Source: DASUFI01 sp036274635 (GTDB taxonomy: Bacteria > Planctomycetota > B15-G4). Taken from it: a DNA stretch of 31,612 nucleotides. Under the pieces are notes generated by a model that searched no databases, had not been told where the DNA came from, and saw only the letters and a list, made by a program, of their open reading frames with translations. Both the position numbers and the translations under genes were made by a program. The stretch is taken from contig DASUFI010000181.1 of the NCBI GenBank assembly GCA_036274635.1, positions 1-31,612 on the forward strand, given 5' to 3'. This document shows positions 24,594 through 31,612 of this stretch, one piece after another (the first letter of the stretch is position 1; each line of letters opens with the position of its first letter).

Positions 24594-27134
24594 GTGAAGT
24601 ACCGGCACAGCCTCGTTCTCCTGCTCATGGCCTCGCCGCTCGCGGCGCAGACCAATGGGCTGTTCCCTGCGGCCGACTGGCCCAAGGCGGACGGCGAGGC
24701 CGGTGGTCGCTTCGTGCTCGCCGACATGAACGTCGACGGCAAGCTCGACGCGCTGACCGCGCACCCCTCGTCCGATCTCGTCGGCGTGATGCGCGGCGAC
24801 GGCTTGGGCGGCTTCCAGGCCTTCGTGAGCGCCAACGCTGCTTTCGCCGTCGATGACGTGGCCGCCGCGGACCTCGACGGCGACGGCCTGCCGGACGCGG
24901 TCACGGCGCACTCCTTCGCCAAGCGCGTCTCGGTGCTGCTCGGCCTCGGCAGTGGGACGTTGGGTGGGCTCCAGGCTTTCCCGCAGATCTTCCAGCCGGC
25001 GAAGCTCGCGCTCGGCGACCTCGATCTGGACGGAGACATCGACGTCCTCGTCGCCGACGTCGCCAGCAGCAGCCTGCGCTGGCTGCCGGGCGACGGTGGC
25101 GGCGGCCTGAACCCTGCGGTCCCCGTGCCGGCCGGCGGCGTGGTGTCCGCTCTGCGCATCGCGGACGTGGACGGCAACGGCCTGCCCGACGTGCTCGCGA
25201 CTCTCGGCGCCTTGGACGTCCTCTCCGTGGTCACTGCAAAGAGCAGCGGCGGCTTCGACCGGCCCAAGACCTTCGGCACGGCCCCGAAGCCGAACAGGCT
25301 CGATGTCGGCGACGTGAACGGCGATGGCGACCCCGACGTCGTGGTGGAGACGGGCAGCGCGACGACGGTCACGCTGCTGCTGGGCGGCCTCGCGGGCTCG
25401 TTCGGCTCGGCCCCGCCGGTCCACTTCACGAACGAGGTCCTCAACATGCGCCTGGGCGACTGCGACGGCGACGACCGGCTGGACCTGCTCGCCGCCACCA
25501 AGCCCGGCAGCACCAGCACCGACTCGCCGAACGTCGCGTTCGCGCGCGGCGCGGGCAACGGCACCTTCCTCGAGCCGGCCTTGTGTCTGGCCGGCGGCGA
25601 GGCCGGCCCGGCCATGCGCGCGGGCGACCTGAACGGCGACGGGCGCGACGACCTGGTGACCGCGCCCACGGGCACGCCGACGCTGCGCGTCTTCCTCGCC
25701 TCGCCGGCCGGCGCGCCGCTGGGGCCGCAGGGCACGCCGCAGGTGCTTTCAGGCACGTGGAGCCTGGTGTGCGGCGACTTCGACGGCGACCCGTGGCCCG
25801 ACGTGGTGGTCGGCCGGCTGGGCACGTGGGGTGTGAGCGTGTTCCGCTCGGACGCCACCGGCGCGCTGAGCTTCGCGTCCAGCCTGGCCTCGCCCTTCCC
25901 CTCGTCCGTGCGGCGCCTCGCCTCGGGCGACTTCGACGCCGACGGCCTCGACGACATCGCCTCGGTGGGCACCGCCAACGAGTTCGTCGCCACGTCGCAG
26001 TGCCTCGGCGCGGACGCCTTCGGACCGGTGCTGGTGACCACGCTGCCGCTGGAGGTGCGCGACGTGGCGGCCGGCGACCTCGACGGCGACGGCGACGCGG
26101 ACCTGGCGCTCGCGTCGCAGCTGCTCGGCGGGGTGTACGTCCTGCACAGCGACGGTGCGGGTGGCTGGGGGACGCCTGAACCCGTCCTCATGCTCGTCGC
26201 CCTGCCGGTCGCCTTGGCGCTCGGCGACCTCGATGAGGACGGTGACCTCGACATCGTCTGCGCTGGCGGCCTGCCGGGACTGGGCCAGATCGACCGGCTG
26301 CTGAAGAACCCGCTGGGTCTCTGGTCCCCGCCGCAGCTCTTCAGCGTAGGAGCCAGCGCGCTGCAGGACATCGCGCTGGGCGACGTCGACGACGACGGCT
26401 CGCTCGATGCGGTCACGCTCGCGAGCGACCAGCCGGAGCTCTTCGTGTCGCGGGGCAACGGCTCGGGCGGCTTCTTCGCCGCCACCTCGAAAGCCACCGC
26501 CGCCGGACCCGTCCGGGTGCAGCTGGGCGACGTGAACGGCGACGGCCACGACGACGCGCTGGTGTCGTGCCTCGACAGCAACACGCTCTCGGTGTTCCGC
26601 GGCGGCGGCACGGGCGTCGTGGAGCGCCAGGACTACGGCAGCGGCTCGAAGTCCGCGCAGCTGGCGCTGGCGGACCTGGCGGCCGACGGGCTGCTCGACA
26701 CGCTCGTGGTGGACACGCAGTCCGACCAGGTCGCCGTGCTGCGCAACCAGCGCGTGCCGGCGGGCGCCTGGGCGGACATCGGCGGCGCGCTCCCCGGCGC
26801 CTCGGGCGTGGCCAGCCTCTCGGGCGTGGGCCTGTTCGCGCCGGGCGGCTTCGGCGCCATCACGCTGGTGAATGCCGCGCCGAACGCGCTGTCGCTGATC
26901 TGCCTCTCGATCGGCAGCGCGCCCGTGCCCTTCAAGGGCGGCTTCCTCAAGGCCTTCCCGCCCATCCTGCTGCTGCCGATCTTCACCGATGCTTCCGGGC
27001 AGCTCCAGCTGCCTTACTTCGCGCCGGCCGAGACACCGCCGGCGCTGCAGCTCGTGCTGCAGATCGCGATCGTGGACCCTGGCGCGCCCAAGGGCGTGGC
27101 CCTGAGCACCGCGCTGAAGGTCATCACGCCCTAG
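24594..27134 (+). CDS. Secreted FG-GAP/VCBS-repeat propeller protein with C-terminal module
   Basis: A GTG start at 24594, nine bases after AGGT, gives 846 residues with a signal peptide (LVLLLMASPLAA, then Q). About 14 repeats carry the calcium-binding D-x-D-x-D-G-x-x-D loop, for example ADMNVDGKLDALT, ADLDGDGLPDAVT, GDLDLDGDIDVLV, GDVNGDGDPDVVV and GDLNGDGRDDLVT, with WD/FG-type strands between. Such repeats fold as seven-bladed integrin-like propellers; 14 would make two. Residues 739-846 are the C-terminal beta module shared with the EEP enzyme and, more distantly, the two proteases. The protein has no enzyme signature and probably binds ligands or partners outside the cell. It converges with the kinase gene over a shared hairpin. 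Confidence 0.88.
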   Translation: MKYRHSLVLLLMASPLAAQTNGLFPAADWPKADGEAGGRFVLADMNVDGKLDALTAHPSSDLVGVMRGDGLGGFQAFVSANAAFAVDDVAAADLDGDGLPDAVTAHSFAKRVSVLLGLGSGTLGGLQAFPQIFQPAKLALGDLDLDGDIDVLVADVASSSLRWLPGDGGGGLNPAVPVPAGGVVSALRIADVDGNGLPDVLATLGALDVLSVVTAKSSGGFDRPKTFGTAPKPNRLDVGDVNGDGDPDVVVETGSATTVTLLLGGLAGSFGSAPPVHFTNEVLNMRLGDCDGDDRLDLLAATKPGSTSTDSPNVAFARGAGNGTFLEPALCLAGGEAGPAMRAGDLNGDGRDDLVTAPTGTPTLRVFLASPAGAPLGPQGTPQVLSGTWSLVCGDFDGDPWPDVVVGRLGTWGVSVFRSDATGALSFASSLASPFPSSVRRLASGDFDADGLDDIASVGTANEFVATSQCLGADAFGPVLVTTLPLEVRDVAAGDLDGDGDADLALASQLLGGVYVLHSDGAGGWGTPEPVLMLVALPVALALGDLDEDGDLDIVCAGGLPGLGQIDRLLKNPLGLWSPPQLFSVGASALQDIALGDVDDDGSLDAVTLASDQPELFVSRGNGSGGFFAATSKATAAGPVRVQLGDVNGDGHDDALVSCLDSNTLSVFRGGGTGVVERQDYGSGSKSAQLALADLAADGLLDTLVVDTQSDQVAVLRNQRVPAGAWADIGGALPGASGVASLSGVGLFAPGGFGAITLVNAAPNALSLICLSIGSAPVPFKGGFLKAFPPILLLPIFTDASGQLQLPYFAPAETPPALQLVLQIAIVDPGAPKGVALSTALKVITP

Positions 27135-27155
27135 TCCCGTGCCTCACGGTACTAG
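27131..27155. terminator. Bidirectional hairpin containing both stop codons
   Basis: An 11-base arm (27131-27141) pairs with 27145-27155 with one mismatch around the loop CCT. The left arm contains the TAG stop of the FG-GAP gene and the right arm the TAG stop of the kinase gene on the other strand. The symmetric design fits a shared terminator of two convergent genes. Confidence 0.6.
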
Positions 27156-30100
27156 TCCCCGGCATCCCAGACGCGCAGGGCGCCGTCCTTGCCGCCGGAG
27201 ACGAGGCGCCGGCCGTTGCCGCTCATGGCCAGCGCGGTGACGGGCGCGTCGTGGCCCGTGAGCAGCAGCAGCAGCTCGCCGCTGCGGGCGTCCCACACGC
27301 GGATGGCGGCCTCGCGGCCCGACGTGGAGAGCACGCGCGTGCCGTCGGGCGAGAGCAGCAGCGCGCCCACGCCGGTGCCGTGGCCGGGCAGCGTGCAGAG
27401 CACCTCGCCGGTGTCGGCGTTCCACACGGTGGCCGTGTCGGAGTGGATGGAGGCCGAGGCCACGCGTCGTCCGTCGGCGGAGAGCGCCACGAGCGCGTCC
27501 TCGTACCAGGCCGCCGCGGTGAGCACGCGGCCCTGGGCGACGGCCACGTCCCACAGGCGCACGGTGCCGTCGAGGGAGGCCGAGGCGGCGCGCCGGCCGT
27601 CGGCCGAGAGGGCCACCGAGGAGACGATGCTCTCGTGCCCGGACAGCGTGGGGCGGGGCGTGCCGTCGGGCAGCGACCAGACGTAGATCCTGCCGTCGCG
27701 CGCGGCGGCCAGCAGCGTGCGGCCGTCGGCGCTCAGTGCCAGGCCCGTGACGCCCCCCGGCGGGCCGGCGAGACGCGCGCTCTCGCGACCCGTGGCCACG
27801 TCGAGCACGCGCACGTCCGGGTCGCGCAGCGTGGCCAGCGCGGCCACGCGGCCCTGGCCGTCCAGCGCCACCGCGCTGGGCGCTCCGGCGGCGTCGGCGA
27901 GAGTGAGGCCGGGCCCGCCGGCGCCCAGGTCCAGCAGCCGCCCGCCCACCGTGCCCAGAGCCGCCACCAGCAGCCGCGCGCCGTCGTCGTCGCAGGCCAG
28001 CGAGAGCACCGGCCCGCCCAGCCGCGGCAGCTCGGGCCCCTGCGGCGGCGCCGAGCGCAGCCAGAGCCAGGCCAGGCCCTGCGAGCCGCCGGCCACGACC
28101 CGCTCGCCCGAGGCGTCGGTGGCCAGCGAGAGCAGGCGGCCCTCCTGGCCGGAGCGCCCGGGCAGCGGCTGGCCGTCGACCGTCGAGAAGACGCGCAGCT
28201 CGCCGCCGGACGTCGGGATCGTGATCAGGCGCGCACCGTCGCGGCTCCACGTCACGCGTCCGACCGCCGAGTCGTGCGCGGCGAACTCGAAGATCTGCGT
28301 GCCGTCCTCCACGGCGCGCACCCGCACCTTGCCGTCGGCGCCGCCGCTCGCCACGCGCGTTCCGTCCGGCGAGAGCGCCAGCGGCACGTCGGGCGCCTCG
28401 TACAGCACGAGGCGTGTGCGCAGGCGGCCGGTGGCCGGGTACCAGGCCTCGATCGCGCCGTAGCGCGTGCCCGTGACGACCGTGCTGCCGTCGGGCGAGA
28501 CGGCCACGCTGCTCACCGCCGCGTGCAGCATGGGCTCGAGCACCTGCGGCTCGGCGTGCGCCGGTCGCCAGACGCGCGCGCTGCCGTCCTCGCTGCCCGA
28601 GACGATGAGATCGCCCCCGGCGTCGCAGGCCACCGCGAGCACCGGCAGCGTGTGACCCGGCAGCTCGGCCAGCGGGCGGCCGTGCTCGACGTCCCACACG
28701 CGCACGATGCCGTCGGCCCCGCCGGCGACGGCACGCGCGCCGTCGTCGGTGATGGCCACCGCGTTCACGGCGCCGCCGTGGCCGTCCAGCACGCCGAGTC
28801 GCGCGCCGGTCTCGCCGTCCCAGACGTGCAGCGTGCCGTCGGCGCAGCCGGTGACGACGCGCCGGCCGTCCGGCGTCATGGCCGTCGCCAGCACGGCGCC
28901 GCCACCCGGCTGCAGCGCGAGCAGCGAGGCCTGCGAGCGCAGCCACAGATGGTGCCACTCCCAGCCGCGGTGCTCCTCGGGGCAGGCCTCCAGCACGCGG
29001 CGCGCCTCGGCCCAGCCGCCCTGCGCCAGCGCGGCGTCGGCGGCGCGCAGGTTGGCCAGGTAGCTCTGGCGGCGCGCCTCGGCCGCGCGCTGCTGCGCCA
29101 GCGTCGCCGCGTCCTCCGCCTGCTGCGCGTGCTCGGCGGCCGAGTCGCGCGCGTCCTGAGCGTCCTTGCGCAAGTCGATCTCGTGCAGCAGCAGGCCGCT
29201 GATCACGACCAGCGCCGCGCCGCCCAGCGCGAGGCTGGCCACCCAGGCCGGGTGGCGGCGCGACCACTTCCACGCCAGCGCCAGCGCCGACTCGGGCTCG
29301 GCCTGCACGGGCTCGGCGCGCAGGAAGCGGCGCAGGTCCTCGGCCAGCTCGCGCATGGTGCCGTAGCGCTGGTCGCGTGCCTTGCGCAGCGACTTGGTGC
29401 AGATGGCCGCCAGGTCGCGTGGCACGCGGGGCCGGATGCGGCGCGGGTCGGGCGGGTCGTCGTGCAGCACGGCCCACAGCACCTCCTGGGCCGAGTCGCC
29501 ATCGAAGGCGCGGCGCAGGGTGAGCGCCTCCCACAGCACCGCGCCCAGCGAGAACACGTCGCTGCGGCGGTCGATCTCCAGCTCCCGGCCACCGGCCTGC
29601 TCGGGGCTCATGTAGGCCAGCGTGCCGACCAGCCCGGGCCGCGCGATGTCCTCGTCCTCCGCCGCCTCGTGCGCGAGGCCGAAGTCCGTGACGCGCGGGC
29701 GGTCCTCGTCGTCGATGAGGATGTTCTGCGGCTTGAGGTCGCGGTGCATCACGCCGGCCTCGTGCGCGGCGTGCACCGCGTCGGCCACGTCGGCCACGAG
29801 GCGGGCGACGCGGCGGTCGTGGTCCGGCGGCGGGCGGTCGAGGCGGCGCACGCGGTCGAGGAAGTCCGCCAGCGTGAAGCCGTCACCCACGAGCTGCTGG
29901 GCGATGTAGGGCGTGCCGTCGGCCGCGCCCACCGCGTGCACGGGCACGAGGCCCGGATGGTCCAGGCGCCCCGCGACGCGCGCCTCGCGCACCAGCAGAC
30001 GCGGCGCGCCGCGGCCCGGGCGCAGCAGCTTGAGCGCCACGCGTCGCCCCAGCGAGACCTGCTCGGCTTCCCACACCGAGCCCATGCCGCCCTGCCCGAG

Positions 30101-30382
30101 CGGGCGGATCAGCCGGAAGTCGCCCAGCACGAGGCCGGGCTCGAGCGGCACCGCCGGCCCCGGTGGCGGCGCCGCCGGCGCGCGGAAGAAGGACTCGGTG
30201 GGCAGCGGCCCGGGCAGCGCGGACTCGAGGTCGGCCTGCAGCGCCTGCCAGCTGCGGTGCAGCTCGCGCAGCGTGCCGCCCAGGTCGGGATGCTCGCGCA
30301 CCAGCGCCTCGAAGTCGGCCTCCTCGCCCGCTTCCATGCGGTCGAGCCAGGAGTCGAAGAGCGCGGTCGCGTCCTGCGGCAT
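27152..30382 (-). CDS. Membrane Ser/Thr protein kinase with C-terminal WD40 propellers
   Basis: The start at 30382 gives 1076 residues; longer readings run into the divergent promoter region and sigma gene. Residues 1-70 form a helical N-terminal region (FEALVREHPDLGGTLREL) common before planctomycete kinases. The Hanks-type kinase domain (about 85-355) is complete: P-loop LGQGGMGSV (95-103), Lys118, HRD 213-215 with Lys217 and Asn220, DFG 233-235 and SPE 259-261. One transmembrane helix follows at about 380-399, then a coiled coil (402-437) and a YLANLRAADAAL ... GWEWHHLWLR segment. About a dozen WD40 repeats run to the C-terminus (GHESIVSSVALSADGRR, GTVRLWDV), ending RVWDAGD. Kinase inside and propeller outside is the natural topology. 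It is divergent from an ECF sigma gene, an arrangement seen for kinase-linked ECF groups, so it likely controls that factor. Confidence 0.9.
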   Translation of the reverse strand: MPQDATALFDSWLDRMEAGEEADFEALVREHPDLGGTLRELHRSWQALQADLESALPGPLPTESFFRAPAAPPPGPAVPLEPGLVLGDFRLIRPLGQGGMGSVWEAEQVSLGRRVALKLLRPGRGAPRLLVREARVAGRLDHPGLVPVHAVGAADGTPYIAQQLVGDGFTLADFLDRVRRLDRPPPDHDRRVARLVADVADAVHAAHEAGVMHRDLKPQNILIDDEDRPRVTDFGLAHEAAEDEDIARPGLVGTLAYMSPEQAGGRELEIDRRSDVFSLGAVLWEALTLRRAFDGDSAQEVLWAVLHDDPPDPRRIRPRVPRDLAAICTKSLRKARDQRYGTMRELAEDLRRFLRAEPVQAEPESALALAWKWSRRHPAWVASLALGGAALVVISGLLLHEIDLRKDAQDARDSAAEHAQQAEDAATLAQQRAAEARRQSYLANLRAADAALAQGGWAEARRVLEACPEEHRGWEWHHLWLRSQASLLALQPGGGAVLATAMTPDGRRVVTGCADGTLHVWDGETGARLGVLDGHGGAVNAVAITDDGARAVAGGADGIVRVWDVEHGRPLAELPGHTLPVLAVACDAGGDLIVSGSEDGSARVWRPAHAEPQVLEPMLHAAVSSVAVSPDGSTVVTGTRYGAIEAWYPATGRLRTRLVLYEAPDVPLALSPDGTRVASGGADGKVRVRAVEDGTQIFEFAAHDSAVGRVTWSRDGARLITIPTSGGELRVFSTVDGQPLPGRSGQEGRLLSLATDASGERVVAGGSQGLAWLWLRSAPPQGPELPRLGGPVLSLACDDDGARLLVAALGTVGGRLLDLGAGGPGLTLADAAGAPSAVALDGQGRVAALATLRDPDVRVLDVATGRESARLAGPPGGVTGLALSADGRTLLAAARDGRIYVWSLPDGTPRPTLSGHESIVSSVALSADGRRAASASLDGTVRLWDVAVAQGRVLTAAAWYEDALVALSADGRRVASASIHSDTATVWNADTGEVLCTLPGHGTGVGALLLSPDGTRVLSTSGREAAIRVWDARSGELLLLLTGHDAPVTALAMSGNGRRLVSGGKDGALRVWDAGD

Positions 30383-30515
30383 GCGGTGTCCCGACGGCCC
30401 GGCGCGCCCGGTCCCGACGCGTCCGGCCCGCAGGGTGGAGTGTATAGTCGCCCCGGCAACCGGCCTATCGGGCGGCTGCTGCGTTCCGCCCGCCTTCCCC
30501 GCTGGCTCCTGCGCG
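30383..30515. promoter_or_regulatory. Divergent kinase/sigma control region
   Basis: TATAGT (30443-30448) is a 5/6 match to a -10 box reading toward the sigma gene; its reverse complement offers a weaker TATACA toward the kinase gene. No good -35 box is found for either. An ECF-type promoter read by the encoded factor itself is possible but cannot be recognised without a known consensus. Confidence 0.35.
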
Positions 30516-31241
30516 GTGATCGATCCCGAACGTCCCGAGACACCTCCCGCCTCCGCCGGCAGCGCCACATCCGGCGAGGCCCTGCCCGAGGCCCAGCCGC
30601 TCCACGAGAGCCTCGCGCCGGACGCGCTGCCCGACCTCACCGAGTCGATGAAGCTGGTCCACGAGGCGCAGGCCGGCAGCCGCGAGGCGCTCGAGGCCCT
30701 GCTGGCGCGCTACCAGGACCGCGTGCTGCGCATCGTGCGCATCCGCATCAGCAACAAGCTGCGCAAGCACGTCGAGTCGATGGACGTGGTGCAGGAGACG
30801 CTGCGCAAGGCCGCCGCCAACCTCAACGAGCTGGAGCTGCGCAGCCAGGCCGCCATCCTGCAATGGCTGGCCAAGATCGCCGAGAACCAGATGCTGGACG
30901 TGAACCGGCGCATGTCGGCCGCCAAGCGCGACCGCAGCCGCGAGCAGCCGCTCGAGCGCCGCAGCGAGAGCGGCGACTTCTTCGGCATGCCGGCGGCCGA
31001 GCAGCTGCCGCCCGACGAGATCGCCGCTCAGCGCGAGCTGGCCATCCTGGTCGACGAGTGCGTGGCCGAGCTGCCCGACGAGTACCGCGAGGTCATCGCC
31101 CTGCGCACCTACTGCGGCGGCAGCTGGGAGTGGGTGACGGCGCAGATGGGGCGCGAGAGCTCGGAGGCGACGAGGCAGCTGCACCGGCGGGCGAGCGTGA
31201 AGCTGGGGCGGTTGCTGCAGGAGAAGATGAAGAAGCGCTGA
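30516..31241 (+). CDS. ECF-type RNA polymerase sigma factor
   Basis: The GTG at 30516 gives 241 residues; an ATG at 30648 would give 197 and still begins just before the conserved part (MKLVHEAQAGSREALEALL). The reading frame stays open upstream, so the start is uncertain. Region 2 is clear (DRVLRIVRIRI, VESMDVVQETL, WLAKIAENQMLDVNRRMSAAKRDR), and region 4 is a helix-turn-helix (LVDECVAELPDEYREVIALRTYCGGSWEWVTAQMG..S.EATRQLHRRA). A short linker rather than region 3 joins them, as in extracytoplasmic-function factors. No anti-sigma factor is encoded nearby. The divergent kinase suggests activation by phosphorylation, as in the kinase-linked ECF groups of Planctomycetota. It directs RNA polymerase to a small, unknown set of promoters. 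Confidence 0.85.
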   Translation: MIDPERPETPPASAGSATSGEALPEAQPLHESLAPDALPDLTESMKLVHEAQAGSREALEALLARYQDRVLRIVRIRISNKLRKHVESMDVVQETLRKAAANLNELELRSQAAILQWLAKIAENQMLDVNRRMSAAKRDRSREQPLERRSESGDFFGMPAAEQLPPDEIAAQRELAILVDECVAELPDEYREVIALRTYCGGSWEWVTAQMGRESSEATRQLHRRASVKLGRLLQEKMKKR

Positions 31242-31251
31242 GTGGAGGCTG

Positions 31252-31417
31252 CGGCCGCGGCAAATCGGGCCGGGCTTCGTTGTGGCTTCGCGCGACATCC
31301 TCAGCGGGCTCGGAGCCCGCCTCCGGTGTCGCGCCTTCGCCACGCCTCGCCGGGCCCGATTTGACGCGGCCTCGCACCTCGCGTCGCTGCTCGCGCCTCC
31401 GGCGCTCGCAGCGCGGG
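31252..31417 (+). repeat. Palindromic repeat unit 1
   Basis: Starting about ten bases after the sigma-factor stop, the unit runs from CGGCCGCGGCA to GGCGCTCGCAGCG. Its core 31262-31362 is an imperfect palindrome: two 49-base arms around CGG, with perfect ends (AAATCGGGCC) and a perfect inner 7-bp stem (GCGGGCT/AGCCCGC). A second copy follows 43 bases later. It may also terminate the sigma-factor transcript. Confidence 0.65.
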
Positions 31418-31459
31418 GGGCGATTCGCGCGTGGGGTAGGCCGGCGGTTGTGGCCACTT

Positions 31460-31612
31460 CGGCCGCGGCATATCGGGCCGGGCTTCGTTGTTGTGCCGCG
31501 TGACATCCTCAGCGGCCTCGGAGTGTCCCGCCGGCACAACGCCTCGCCGGGCCCGATTTGACGCGGCCTCGCGCATCGTTTGCGCCGCGTCGCGCCTACG
31601 GCGCTCGCGGCG
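31460..31612 (+). repeat. Palindromic repeat unit 2, reaching the window edge
   Basis: This copy begins CGGCCGCGGCA, like unit 1, and its core 31470-31559 has arms containing CGTTGTTGTGCCG and CGGCACAACG. The centre GACATCCTCAGCGG and the tail GACGCGGCCTCGC are shared with unit 1. The unit continues past the right edge. No gene is seen in 31242-31612. Confidence 0.65.

Noticed and set aside
30383..30640. Longer N-terminus for the kinase
   Set aside because: It would cross the divergent promoter region and overlap the sigma-factor gene; start 30382 keeps the usual N-terminal region.
26567..31561. A plus-strand open frame of more than 1600 codons across the kinase and sigma genes
   Set aside because: It is low-complexity Arg/Gln/Ala sequence opposite the kinase-WD40 protein and out of frame with the sigma factor.
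1..31612. tRNA, rRNA, riboswitch or CRISPR elements
   Set aside because: No cloverleaf-like segment, conserved rRNA stretch or regularly spaced direct-repeat array was seen by eye.

Overview
The window is about 31.6 kb of high-GC DNA (hand counts give roughly 70% in typical genes). It holds 20 protein genes, one of them partial at the left edge, plus one broken transposase and a tandem palindromic repeat at the right edge. I found no RNA genes, CRISPR arrays or intact mobile elements. The gene set points to a Planctomycetota-like bacterium: a Ser/Thr kinase fused to a WD40 propeller sits beside a divergent ECF sigma factor, and there are many large exported proteins with HYR, FG-GAP, dockerin-like and propeller domains. 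This placement is by gene content only; no marker gene is present.

Layout. 1-5629: two tandem paralogous secreted proteins with cohesin-like, HYR and EF-hand/dockerin-like modules. 5697-5843: a transposase remnant. 5876-7590: a visibly lower-GC (about 53-57%) two-gene unit of unrecognised secreted proteins, the first with an HEAAH motif and 14 cysteines. 7852-9847: two divergent outer-membrane beta-barrel-type proteins, each with a lipobox. 10085-14457: a coupled pair, a BNR/Asp-box propeller and a large glycoside-hydrolase-like protein. 14464-16491 (minus): a PD40-type propeller protein. 16685-19156: a secreted endonuclease/exonuclease/phosphatase-family enzyme followed by two universal stress proteins. 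19188-23534 (minus): two subtilisin-family proteases, one with an extra domain of about 155 residues. 23718-24472 (minus): pterin-carbinolamine dehydratase and a thioredoxin-like protein. 24594-27134: an FG-GAP propeller protein. 27152-31241: the kinase-WD40 / ECF sigma pair. 31250-31612: two copies of a palindromic repeat.

How the genes relate. Most genes encode exported proteins and no complete metabolic pathway is present. Three patterns cut across them. Every one of the ten non-lipoprotein signal peptides has Gln directly after the predicted signal peptidase I site. Four proteins (both proteases, the phosphatase-family enzyme and the FG-GAP protein) end in what looks like the same module of about 100-108 residues. 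The first two proteins each carry both a cohesin-like and a dockerin-like module in one chain. Together these suggest a lineage with a large, modular exported proteome, sensed and controlled partly by kinase/ECF systems such as the one at the right end. The export, sorting and assembly ideas are inference.
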